A DNA stretch of 64,000 bases from Christensenella intestinihominis (GTDB taxonomy: Bacteria; Bacillota; Clostridia; Christensenellales; Christensenellaceae). The translations under genes were made by a program, and so were the position numbers. The stretch lies in NCBI RefSeq assembly GCF_001678845.1, contig NZ_MAIQ01000008.1:62001-126000 (forward strand), in the 5' to 3' direction. Shown piece after piece: positions 24,713-32,078 of this stretch; positions within the stretch are counted from its first letter, which is position 1; each line of letters opens with the position of its first letter. The notes beneath the pieces were generated by a model that saw only the letters and a program-made list of their open reading frames with translations, did no database searches and was not told the DNA's origin.

Positions 24713-25009
24713 ATGATAAAGTACGAATCCATGTACATTTTGAAACCGGATATGGAAGAGGAGAAAAAAGACGCGCTCGTAAAGCGCTTTTCCGACATCG
24801 TTGAAAAAAGCGGCGGTAAAGTGGAAAAGATCGACGAGTGGGGCAAAAAGCGTCTTGCATACCCGATCCAGTATTTAAACGACGGTTACTATGTACTCAT
24901 GACGTTTGAAGCGGAAACGACGCTCCCGGCGGAACTTGAAAGAAATTACAAGATTTCCGACGATGTGCTCCGCTACATGGTTGTCAATCTCGAAGACCAA
25001 AAAGCGTAA
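24713..25009 (+). CDS. rpsF: Ribosomal protein bS6
   Basis: 98 residues starting MIKYESMYILKPDMEEE, with GGKVEKIDEWGKKRLAYPI and YYVLMTFEA, the standard bS6 pattern. Component of the 30S platform that pairs with bS18, encoded two genes downstream. AGAAGGAGGTG precedes the ATG. The order rpsF-ssb-rpsR is conserved in Firmicutes. Confidence 0.97.
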   Translation: MIKYESMYILKPDMEEEKKDALVKRFSDIVEKSGGKVEKIDEWGKKRLAYPIQYLNDGYYVLMTFEAETTLPAELERNYKISDDVLRYMVVNLEDQKA

Positions 25010-25070
25010 GCAAAATGTACGGGCGGGTTTTTACCTGCCCTGAAACGACCAAACAAAGGATGGTTCCAAG

Positions 25071-25520
25071 ATGAATAAAGCGATTCTGGTTGGTAATTTA
25101 ACAAGGGACCCGGAGCAGCGCACAACGCCCTCGGGCGTTTCCGTCACAAGCTTTACGGTTGCGGTTACGCGCCGTTATAAGTCGCAGGACGGGACGCAGC
25201 AGGCGGATTTCATCAATTGTGTCGCATGGCGCTCGACCGCCGAGTTTATTGCAAAATATTTTACAAAGGGCTCGAGGATCGGCGTTGTGGGCACGATACA
25301 AACGCGCACCTACGACGATGCGAACGGCGTTCGCCGTTATGTAACGGAAGTCGTGGTGGATGAAGCGGAATTCGTAACGAGCAAGGCCCAGAATCCGGGC
25401 GCGTCGCGCGGCGATGCACCGGCGCAGCAGGCCCCGCAGCCGCAGCAGAATGCGGACGACCTGTTTGCCGAAGAACTCTCGGATTTCCAGCCGCTCGACG
25501 ATGCGGAACTGCCCTTCTGA
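25071..25520 (+). CDS. ssb: Single-stranded DNA-binding protein
   Basis: 149 residues: an OB-fold (about 1-105) starting MNKAILVGNLTRDPEQR, with FINCVAWRSTAEFI and KGSRIGVVGTIQTRTY. A Gln/Pro-rich linker leads to an acidic C-terminal tip DDAELPF that recruits repair and replication partners. Protects single-stranded DNA. Lies between rpsF and rpsR in one operon. Confidence 0.97.
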   Translation: MNKAILVGNLTRDPEQRTTPSGVSVTSFTVAVTRRYKSQDGTQQADFINCVAWRSTAEFIAKYFTKGSRIGVVGTIQTRTYDDANGVRRYVTEVVVDEAEFVTSKAQNPGASRGDAPAQQAPQPQQNADDLFAEELSDFQPLDDAELPF

Positions 25521-25592
25521 TTTTGGAATCGTTCCTGTGCGATGCGCAGATGCAGTGCGCACAGGCTACTTTAAGTAAAGGAGATGTCTCAA

Positions 25593-25841
25593 ATGAGCGA
25601 AGAAAGAGCGAGAAGACCGATGCGCGCACGGCGCCCGAGAAGGAAAGTATGCGCCTTTTGTGCGGACAAATCGGAATTCATCGATTATAAAGATGTTGTG
25701 AAATTAAGGAAATACCTGACGGAGCGCGGCAAAATCATGCCGAGGCGTGCCTCCGGCACGTGCGCAAAGCACCAGCGCGAACTTGCCGTTGCGATCAAGC
25801 GGGCAAGGGTTATGGCGTTGCTGCCCTACGTCTCCGACTAA
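25593..25841 (+). CDS. rpsR: Ribosomal protein bS18
   Basis: 82 residues. KVCAFC is followed by [20 protein letters not shown] and [24 protein letters not shown], which is diagnostic. The Cys pair plus CxxH suggests the zinc-binding form. ATG 25593 lies 9 nt after AAAGGAG; an in-frame ATG at 25584 directly abuts the Shine-Dalgarno and is unlikely. Last gene of the operon; several terminators follow. Confidence 0.96.
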   Translation: MSEERARRPMRARRPRRKVCAFCADKSEFIDYKDVVKLRKYLTERGKIMPRRASGTCAKHQRELAVAIKRARVMALLPYVSD

Positions 25842-25981
25842 CTGGTCTGCGCGGCGGTCTTTGAATTTTTCGGATCGCGCACCGACCTCGGCGTACGTTT
25901 ATGTACGCCTTCGTCCGGTACGTTCCCGATAAAATCCAAATCCCATCCACGCATCCTTCGTTAGTCAAAAGAAATTATGAG

Positions 25982-26012
25982 GAACATATCTTTCGGGGTA
26001 TGTTCTTTTTTT
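25982..26012 (+). terminator. Tandem terminator 1 after rpsR
   Basis: Stem GAACATAT / GTATGTTC around the loop CTTTCGGG, followed by seven T. Confidence 0.9.
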
Positions 26013-26106
26013 ATCCTTCCAACTATGTACGCCTTCGTCCGGTACGTTTCCGGTAAAATCCAAATCCCATCCACGCATCCTTCGTTAGTCAAAAAGAAAT
26101 TATGAG

Positions 26107-26136
26107 GAACATATCTTTCGGGATATGTTCTTTTTT
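26107..26136 (+). terminator. Tandem terminator 2 after rpsR
   Basis: Stem GAACATAT / ATATGTTC with the same CTTTCGGG loop, followed by six T; part of the second 124-bp copy. Confidence 0.9.
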
Positions 26137-26257
26137 ATAATCTCAATCCGCCGGGGCGGCATATTATATCGGCGCGCACGCCGCCCTGCCGCGCGGTCAC
26201 CCGTCCTGCCTTGAACTGCATCGATCCTGAACGCACTTAATAAAAGATAAAACAGGG

Positions 26258-26288
26258 GAACATATCTTTCGGGACATGTTCTTTTTTT
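26258..26288 (+). terminator. Tandem terminator 3 after rpsR
   Basis: Stem GAACATAT / ACATGTTC (one mismatch) with the same CTTTCGGG loop, followed by seven T. Confidence 0.85.
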
Positions 26289-26333
26289 ATAATCCCAACC
26301 CGCAGGGGCGGCATATTATGCCACCGCGCACGC

Positions 26334-26370
26334 GGCCCGGCTGCTTTCAAAGCGGAGGCCTTTTTTATTT
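26334..26370 (+). terminator. Fourth terminator-like hairpin before ogg
   Basis: CTGCTTT / AAAGCGG inside outer GGCC/GGCC pairs, followed by TTTTTTATTTC. It is unrelated to the three preceding hairpins. Confidence 0.65.
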
Positions 26371-26410
26371 CTTTTTAACCTCCGTGCGCTACTCACGGGC
26401 GTGCGTTTAT

Positions 26411-26425
26411 GGTATACTATAAATC
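26411..26425 (+). promoter_or_regulatory. Extended -10 promoter abutting the ogg ATG
   Basis: TGGTATACT with TATACT at 26413-26418; only 7 nt separate it from ATG 26426. Transcription would start at or next to the start codon, implying a leaderless mRNA. Confidence 0.6.
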
Positions 26426-27280
26426 ATGGATGTAACGTACGAAAACGGTGCCGCGCTGGTGCGGACGGGCTGCTTTGACCCGCGTCATATCTTTGAAAAC
26501 GGGCAGGCGTTCCGCTTTTTTCCGTGCGGGGAAAACGTATATGAGGGCGTGGCGAACGGGCGCTACCTGCGCGTTGCCAAAACGCCGGAGGGCGCGCGCC
26601 TCTATCCCTGTACCCCGCAGGAGTTCGAGACGGTATGGAAGCATTATTTCGATCTGGACCGGGACTATGAAACGTTGTTTTCAGACTGCGGCGACAAGGC
26701 CCTGCGGCAGGGCGTCAGGTACGGGTGCGGCCTGCGGGTCTTAAACCAGCAGCCGTTTGAAACGCTGGTTTCGTTTATCGTGTCGGCCAACAATAACGTG
26801 AAGCGGATTCGCGGAATCCTCAGCCGAATCTGCGCATTGTGCGGCGAACCGTTTTCCTTTGAGGGAAAAACGTGGTATCGGTTTCCCCGGCCCGCCGCGC
26901 TTGCGGGTCTTGCCGAAACGGAACTTACCGGCTGCGGCAGCGGTTACCGCGCCCCCTATATCAAAGGGGCGGCGCAGATGGTGGCGGAGGGCTTTCCGCT
27001 CGAAGCGCTGCGGAAGATGGAGTATGCGGACGCGAAAAGGGAACTGCAAAGGCTGCCCGGCGTGGGTCCCAAGGTTGCGGACTGCGTCCTGCTTTTTTCC
27101 CTCGGCTTTCATGATGCATTCCCGGCCGACGTGTGGATCAAACGTGTCCTGCGCGAGCATTACGGCTTTTCCGGGAACGACAGGCAAATTTATGAATTTG
27201 CGCGCGGGCGGTTCGGCGAATACGCGGGAATTGCGCAGCAATACCTGTTTTTCTGGCAGCGGGAAAACGGCAGGGGATAA
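26426..27280 (+). CDS. ogg: 8-oxoguanine DNA glycosylase/lyase (OGG1-like, HhH-GPD family)
   Basis: 284 residues. An N-terminal OGG-like beta domain (FDPRHIFENGQAFRF) precedes the HhH-GPD core. The helix-hairpin-helix LQRLPGVGPKVADC carries the catalytic Lys, and FPADVWIKRVL the catalytic Asp. It removes 8-oxoguanine and nicks the strand. No Shine-Dalgarno is present before ATG 26426 and the -10 box is 7 nt away, so translation is probably leaderless. It stands alone between the rpsR repeats and a PHP gene. Confidence 0.88.
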   Translation: MDVTYENGAALVRTGCFDPRHIFENGQAFRFFPCGENVYEGVANGRYLRVAKTPEGARLYPCTPQEFETVWKHYFDLDRDYETLFSDCGDKALRQGVRYGCGLRVLNQQPFETLVSFIVSANNNVKRIRGILSRICALCGEPFSFEGKTWYRFPRPAALAGLAETELTGCGSGYRAPYIKGAAQMVAEGFPLEALRKMEYADAKRELQRLPGVGPKVADCVLLFSLGFHDAFPADVWIKRVLREHYGFSGNDRQIYEFARGRFGEYAGIAQQYLFFWQRENGRG

Positions 27281-27346
27281 TTTTGTTTAAAACCGTCTGT
27301 GCTTGACGGATTGAATATTTATAAGAATTTGGAGGGAAAGGAACCT

Positions 27347-28066
27347 ATGAAGCTTCTCGTAGATACCCATACGCATACGGTGGCAAGCGGGCACGCATAT
27401 TCCACCCTGCGGGAAAATGCGCTTTTCGCCGCGAAAAAGGGGTTGGAAGCCTTTTGCTGTACAGACCACGGCCCGGGCATCGAAGGCGGCGCGCCGGATT
27501 TCATCATCAGCGTGCTGCAGGGCCTGCCGGATATTCTCGAAGGCGTGCGCATGATCCGCGGCTGCGAGCTTAACATCCTGGACAGCGAAGGCAATGTAGA
27601 CCTTCCGGAAAAATATATGCAGCGTTCAGAGTTTTTAATTGCATCCATGCACGATATTGTAATCCCGCAGGATACGGTGGAAAAGAACACTGCCGCGCTC
27701 GTAAACGCGCTCCGAAACAAATACGTCGATGTAGTGGGCCATCCGGGCAATCCCCATTATCCGGTCCATATTGAGGAAGTGGTAGACGCGGCGAAAAAGT
27801 ATGATAAGCTGATCGAGATTAACAGCCATTCGTTCCTCCACCGCAAGGGCAGCGATAAGACCTGCCCCCAGTTCATCCGCCTGTGTAAACGGAAGGATGT
27901 GCGCATCACCGTATCGTCCGACGCCCACGCGTGCTATAACGTCGGCAATTTCGAGGAAGCGGCGCGCGCCCTCGAAGCGGAAGGCTTCCCGGAGGAACTG
28001 ATCGTAAGCCGCAGCCTCGGCGCGTTCACGGAATATCTTAAGGAACGCGAAAAAAGAATTAAATAA
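27347..28066 (+). CDS. PHP-domain phosphoesterase (YcdX-like)
   Basis: 239 residues, trinuclear metal PHP hydrolase. DTHTHTVASGHAYSTL holds the first metal ligands, CTDHGPGIEGG the second, SMHDIV and GHPGNPHYP the next, and SSDAHACYNVG the last. YcdX-type enzymes are phosphatases of unclear natural substrate. ATG 27347 follows GGAGGGAAAGG. It lies 14 nt before dnaX and may be co-transcribed with it. Confidence 0.85.
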   Translation: MKLLVDTHTHTVASGHAYSTLRENALFAAKKGLEAFCCTDHGPGIEGGAPDFIISVLQGLPDILEGVRMIRGCELNILDSEGNVDLPEKYMQRSEFLIASMHDIVIPQDTVEKNTAALVNALRNKYVDVVGHPGNPHYPVHIEEVVDAAKKYDKLIEINSHSFLHRKGSDKTCPQFIRLCKRKDVRITVSSDAHACYNVGNFEEAARALEAEGFPEELIVSRSLGAFTEYLKEREKRIK

Positions 28067-28080
28067 CAAGGAGACCTTTT

Positions 28081-29676
28081 ATGGCATATAAGACCCTATA
28101 CCGTGTATTCCGGCCCAAAACCTTTGACGAGGTTTACGGGCAGCAGCATATCACGGATATCCTGAAAAAGCAGGTAATGACCGGCCAGCTTTCGCATGCA
28201 TACCTTTTTTACGGCCCCCGCGGCACAGGAAAGACGAGCACGGCGAAAATCCTTGCCAATGCAATGAACTGCCTCGACCCGCAGGACGGAAACCCCTGCG
28301 GCAAGTGCGAGGTGTGCGCCGGAGTCGCAAACGACGCGTTTGTGGATATCGTAGAGATCGACGCGGCGTCCAACAACAGCGTGGATAACGTACGCGACAT
28401 TCGTGAAAAGGTGTCGCTCCTGCCTGCGCTCGGGAAATATAAGGTATATATTATCGACGAGGTGCACATGCTTTCTCCCGGCGCTTTCAATGCGCTTTTA
28501 AAGACGCTTGAAGAACCGCCCGCGCATGCGGTGTTTATCCTTGCAACGACGGAAATCCGCAAGCTGCCGGCAACCATCCTGTCGCGGTGCCAGCGTTATG
28601 ATTTCAAACGGATCACGGAAGAAGACATCATTGCCCGCCTGCGCGAGGTTGCGGAAAAGACGGGAATCAAATATGAGGAAGAGGCCCTCGCCATGATCGC
28701 GCAGTCCGCCGAAGGGGCGATGCGCGACGCGCTTTCCGTGATGGACCAGTGCATTGCGGGCCAGGACGCCCTCACTGTGGAACATGTAAATGAAGCGATG
28801 GGAATTGCCGATATGGAACGCATCCGGGCGCTGTGCGGGGCGGTGCTGGACGAGAATCCGTCGCAGGCCCTCGGGCTTCTCCGGGGTATGCTGGAGGACG
28901 GAATCGAGCCCCACAACATCCTGAGGGATATTGTCGTGGAATTATCCGGGCAGCTTGCGAAGGAAGCCTCCGACGCCTATCGGTGCGCCAATCTTCTGCG
29001 CGTGCTGGAAGTGTTTATCTACAACCAGAATATCCTCCGCTATGCGGCCACGCCGGATGCGGTTCTCATTGCGGCGGTCACACGGGCCGCCGTGAATACG
29101 ACGGATGTGGATATGGAGGATATAGGCCTGCGGCTGAAAAAGCTTGAAGCGCGCGTGGAAAACCTTGCCGCAAACCTTGCTTCCGGAAAGCTTGCCGCGG
29201 CGGTGCCGGAACAGGGACGGGAGCCCGCTCCGCGCGCGGTGCCCGTGCAGGCGGAAATTCCCGGAACGCAGGAGCTCGCGGGGGGCGCGATCGAAGCGGT
29301 GGAACAGGAAGAACAAGTGCAAAAGCAGCAGGAAAAGGAACAGGCGCAGGCGGCGCCGATGCCCGAAGCGGACGAGGCCTTAAGGCAGCTGCGCGCGAAA
29401 ATCGAGCACGAGCTTCCCGTGCTTGCCCCGGCCGCGGCCGCGGTGCGGGAAATCAGCGCGAAGGGAAACCTGCTGAAGATCATTGCGGACGCGGCGGACA
29501 GCGTGCTCGTGGATATGCTGTGCAAGGAGGAATACCTTGCGCAGATGAATGAGATCACCGCGGAGATTTTCGGGCATACGATGGTGCTTGAAGCGCAATA
29601 CGAGCAAAAAGAAGAGAAAAGCATGGAGCAGCAGCTCTTCGACCTTTTTGGAAAAGATAAAGTTGTGATAAAATAA
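28081..29676 (+). CDS. dnaX: DNA polymerase III subunit gamma/tau
   Basis: 531 residues, clamp-loader ATPase. Walker A GPRGTGKTSTAK, a zinc module with four Cys (CLDPQDGNPCGKCEVC), Walker B IIDEVHMLS and sensor ATTEIRKLPATILSRC are all visible. A Gln/Glu-rich linker (about 385-440) precedes the tau C-terminal domain. AAGGAG precedes the ATG. I saw no convincing slippery heptamer for a gamma frameshift. Heads the dnaX-ybaB-recR operon. Confidence 0.95.
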   Translation: MAYKTLYRVFRPKTFDEVYGQQHITDILKKQVMTGQLSHAYLFYGPRGTGKTSTAKILANAMNCLDPQDGNPCGKCEVCAGVANDAFVDIVEIDAASNNSVDNVRDIREKVSLLPALGKYKVYIIDEVHMLSPGAFNALLKTLEEPPAHAVFILATTEIRKLPATILSRCQRYDFKRITEEDIIARLREVAEKTGIKYEEEALAMIAQSAEGAMRDALSVMDQCIAGQDALTVEHVNEAMGIADMERIRALCGAVLDENPSQALGLLRGMLEDGIEPHNILRDIVVELSGQLAKEASDAYRCANLLRVLEVFIYNQNILRYAATPDAVLIAAVTRAAVNTTDVDMEDIGLRLKKLEARVENLAANLASGKLAAAVPEQGREPAPRAVPVQAEIPGTQELAGGAIEAVEQEEQVQKQQEKEQAQAAPMPEADEALRQLRAKIEHELPVLAPAAAAVREISAKGNLLKIIADAADSVLVDMLCKEEYLAQMNEITAEIFGHTMVLEAQYEQKEEKSMEQQLFDLFGKDKVVIK

Positions 29677-29709
29677 AGACCAAACGAAAATATTTTGGAG
29701 GATTAGGAA

Positions 29710-30045
29710 ATGGCAAAAGGTGGATTCCCGGGCGGAATGAATATGCAGAACATGATGCGCCAGGCACAGCAGATGCAGGCAAAAATGCAGCAGATGCAGG
29801 CAGAGCTTGAAGAACGCGAGGTGGAAGCGACGGCAGGCGGCGGCGTGGTGCGTGTGGTTGCGACAGGAAAAAAGACAATCAAAAGCATTGAAATCCAGGA
29901 AGCGGCGGTCGATCCGGACGATGTCGAAATGCTGCAGGACCTTGTGATTGCGGCGGTCAATGAAGCGCTTGCAAAGGCGGAGGAAATGATGCAGGCCGAA
30001 ATGGGCAAAATCACGGGCGGCATGAACCTCGGGGGGCTGTTTTAA
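29710..30045 (+). CDS. ybaB: YbaB/EbfC nucleoid-associated protein
   Basis: 111 residues: N-terminal MAKGGFPGGMNMQNMMRQAQ, then a Met/Gln-rich helix and VEATAGGGVVRVVATGKK, diagnostic for the YbaB/EbfC family. A homodimer that binds DNA; usual partner in the dnaX-ybaB-recR operon. TTTTGGAGG precedes the ATG. The next gene begins immediately after its stop. Confidence 0.95.
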   Translation: MAKGGFPGGMNMQNMMRQAQQMQAKMQQMQAELEEREVEATAGGGVVRVVATGKKTIKSIEIQEAAVDPDDVEMLQDLVIAAVNEALAKAEEMMQAEMGKITGGMNLGGLF

Positions 30046-30636
30046 TTGAACCTGCAATCCTACCAGAAACTGGTCGCCCAGTTCTGTAAGCTTCCCGGTA
30101 TCGGCGCAAAAACGGCGCAGCGCCTTGCCTACCATGTGCTGAAAATGCCGGAAGACGAGGTCAAGCAATTTGCGGCCACCATGTACGACGCGCGGCGCAG
30201 GGTAAAATATTGCAAGATATGCGGGAACATGTGCGAAGGCGAGGTGTGCGAGGTCTGCGGGGATGTGCGGCGCGACCATTCGTTGATTTGCGTGGTTAAG
30301 GATGCGCGCGATGTTTTCGCGATCGAAAAAACGCACGAATACCGCGGGCTATATCATGTGCTCGGCGGCACGATTTCCCCGCTCGAAGGGGTCGGGCCGG
30401 ACGATATCGCAATCAAACCGCTTCTTTCGCGGCTTGACGGCGAAGTAAAAGAGGTCATCCTCGCCACCAATCCCGATGTGCAGGGCGAGGCGACTGCCGC
30501 CTACATCAGTCGGCTGCTCAATGATTACGATGTCAAGGTGTCGCGGATTGCGCACGGCATCCCGATCGGCGCGGAGCTTGAATATGCGGACGAGATCACG
30601 CTGGCTAAGGCGCTCGAGGGCCGGACCTCCGTGTAA
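30046..30636 (+). CDS. recR: Recombination mediator RecR
   Basis: 196 residues, starting (TTG)NLQSYQKLVAQFCKLPGIG. An HhH motif (LPGIGAKTAQRLAYHVL), a four-Cys zinc finger (CKICGNMCEGEVCEVC) and a Toprim domain (VVKDARDVFAIEKT...) occur in the normal order. Loads RecA at gaps together with RecF and RecO. TTG directly abuts the stop of ybaB, implying coupling. Confidence 0.95.
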   Translation: MNLQSYQKLVAQFCKLPGIGAKTAQRLAYHVLKMPEDEVKQFAATMYDARRRVKYCKICGNMCEGEVCEVCGDVRRDHSLICVVKDARDVFAIEKTHEYRGLYHVLGGTISPLEGVGPDDIAIKPLLSRLDGEVKEVILATNPDVQGEATAAYISRLLNDYDVKVSRIAHGIPIGAELEYADEITLAKALEGRTSV

Positions 30637-30664
30637 GCGCGGCCCGGAGGCGGAAGGGTTTCTT

Positions 30665-31228
30665 ATGTATGACAATATCAAAACGCTGTATCAGGCGGTT
30701 ATGGACTGCAGGAAGTGCAGGCTCTCGGAAACACGGAAGCACGTTGTGTTCGGCGAAGGAAATTTGCGCGCGGACGTAATGTTCGTGGGCGAAGGCCCGG
30801 GCGCGCGGGAGGACGAGCAGGGCAGGCCGTTTGTCGGCCCGGCCGGGCAACTCCTGGACCGTATGCTGGGGGAGATCGGGCTGAAACGGGAGGATGTGTA
30901 TATTGCCAACGTGGTTAAATGCCGTCCGCCGGGCAACCGCGACCCGCAGGACGACGAACGCGCGGCCTGCATCGGTTACCTGCGCAGCCAGGTGGCGTTT
31001 GTAAAACCGAAAGTGATCGTGTGCCTCGGGCGCATTGCGGCCGGGGTCATACTCGGCAGGGATGTGCGGATGATGAAAGAGCACGGCGTGTGCGTGAAGG
31101 TTAAAAATTTTCACATTATGCCAACCTTCCATCCGGCTGCCCTGCTCCACAATCCCGACTATGCGGAACACGCGAAAAATGATTTTCAGGTGCTGAAGGA
31201 AACGCTGCATGAACTTAAACTCTCTTGA
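30665..31228 (+). CDS. udg: Uracil-DNA glycosylase, family 4 (Fe-S type)
   Basis: 187 residues. Motif A is GEGPGAREDEQGRPFVGPAG and motif B HPAALLHNP, typical of family 4 UDG. The four Fe-S cysteines are present: CRKC near residue 15, VKCRPPG and AACIGYL. It removes uracil from DNA produced by cytosine deamination. ATG 30665 follows AGGCGGAAGGG. The 3' end overlaps a second UDG-superfamily gene by 20 nt. Confidence 0.92.
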   Translation: MYDNIKTLYQAVMDCRKCRLSETRKHVVFGEGNLRADVMFVGEGPGAREDEQGRPFVGPAGQLLDRMLGEIGLKREDVYIANVVKCRPPGNRDPQDDERAACIGYLRSQVAFVKPKVIVCLGRIAAGVILGRDVRMMKEHGVCVKVKNFHIMPTFHPAALLHNPDYAEHAKNDFQVLKETLHELKLS

Positions 31229-31787
31229 AAAATTGTATCGCCGGATCAGCGGAACATATCCCGGGCAGGAGCTCGTATTTGGCGACGGAAAGCCGGACGC
31301 GGGTCTGATGCTCGTCGGGGAAGCGCCGGGGCGGGACGAGGTCGCGCAGAAAAAGCCGTTTGTGGGCAAGGCCGGAAAAAACCTGACGGGCTTCCTCGAG
31401 ACGCTCGGATTGTCCCGGGAAGAACTGTACGTGACCAACGTATGTAAATTCCGGCCCACAAAGGTAAGCGCCAAAAATACCGTTTCAAACCGTCCGCCCA
31501 CGAAGGAGGAAATCCTTGCGGCCCAGCCGTTCCTGTGGGAGGAAATAGGGCTCGTCGCCCCACGGCTCATCGTAACGCTGGGAAATACGCCCCTTCGCGC
31601 GGTCAGGGGCTTTGACGCCAATATCGGCGATTATCACGGAAAACCGGAACGGGCCGACGTCGGCGGAAAGGAATACCGGCTGTTCGCGCTCTATCATCCG
31701 GCCAGCATCATTTATAATCCCTCCCTCAAAGAAACCTATTCCCGCGATCTTTCAAATTTGGCCGTATTGCTGGAAAAAAATCTATAA
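31209..31787 (+). CDS. UDG-superfamily protein lacking the Fe-S cysteines
   Basis: 192 residues, a paralogue-like partner of the preceding UDG. Motif A is GEAPGRDEVAQKKPFVGKAG and motif B HPASIIYNPSL, so the active-site frame is kept. The N-terminal CxxC pair is missing and only one Cys (VCKFRP) remains, so no 4Fe-4S cluster is expected. It may be a glycosylase of different specificity or a non-catalytic partner. Translation is coupled to udg by overlap. Confidence 0.8.
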   Translation: MNLNSLEKLYRRISGTYPGQELVFGDGKPDAGLMLVGEAPGRDEVAQKKPFVGKAGKNLTGFLETLGLSREELYVTNVCKFRPTKVSAKNTVSNRPPTKEEILAAQPFLWEEIGLVAPRLIVTLGNTPLRAVRGFDANIGDYHGKPERADVGGKEYRLFALYHPASIIYNPSLKETYSRDLSNLAVLLEKNL

Positions 31788-31812
31788 TTTTTGCATCACA
31801 ATCCGCAGGAAC

Positions 31813-31840
31813 TTGCATTTTTTTAATAAAGTGATATAAT
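31813..31840 (+). promoter_or_regulatory. Promoter of the C-terminal processing protease gene
   Basis: TTGCAT (31813-31818), a 16-bp spacer and TATAAT (31835-31840). The resulting leader is about 230 nt. Confidence 0.65.
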
Positions 31841-31846
31841 TGTGGG

Positions 31847-32078
31847 TGTAATAAGTTTGTAACAATTAAAAAAGGAACGACGGCATATCAAAAAAGCAAA
31901 AAGCGCACGGAAGTGCGTTGTTTCATTCTTACAGCAATTGATAAACGGCGGCGTGTGACAGGCGCTGCAAACCGTACGCCGGAGAACCCGGCCGAAAGGA
32001 TGCCGGCAGTTTCCGGCCAATAAGATAAAAGCAGGCGGGGAAGAAGAGAACGACAATCCGCATGGAGGTAAGAACCGT
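31847..32078 (+). promoter_or_regulatory. Long structured leader of unknown class before ctp
   Basis: Contains the hairpin AGCGCAC-GGAA-GTGCGTT (about 31897-31914) and a GC-rich block with GGCGT/ACGCC and GCCGG/CCGGC pairings (31950-32022). I compared it with TPP, cobalamin, c-di-AMP, SAM and glycine cores and found no match. No T-run terminator is visible in it. Confidence 0.35.

Larger units (their letters stand above)
25842..26425. repeat. Repeat-rich gap: tandem 124-bp duplication plus dispersed palindromes
   Basis: No gene in 584 bp. Two near-identical copies with a 124-bp period start at 25901 and 26025. Each has a GTACGCC...GGTACGT palindrome-like element, the segment ATCCACGCATCCTTCGTTAG and a terminator hairpin. 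A third terminator copy lies at 26258, and two GGGGCGGCATATTAT elements at 26153 and 26304. A variant of ATCCACGCATCC-GCGTTA recurs at 37349, after obgE. The structure suggests local duplication of a terminator-bearing unit. Confidence 0.7.

Noticed and set aside
25901-26288. Regular direct repeats considered as a CRISPR array
   Set aside because: Only two full copies with a 124-bp period, each containing a terminator; no short repeat with unique spacers and no cas genes.
28067-28080. SRP RNA gene upstream of dnaX, as in some Firmicutes
   Set aside because: Only 14 nt separate the PHP gene and dnaX, so there is no room.
29100-29200. Programmed frameshift site in dnaX for a gamma subunit
   Set aside because: CTGAAAAAGCTT has five A only and no adjacent strong stem-loop; not a convincing slippery heptamer.
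31847-32078. c-di-AMP (ydaO) riboswitch before the S41 protease gene
   Set aside because: Expected GGGGTGAA and CCGAATCCG-type blocks are not found.
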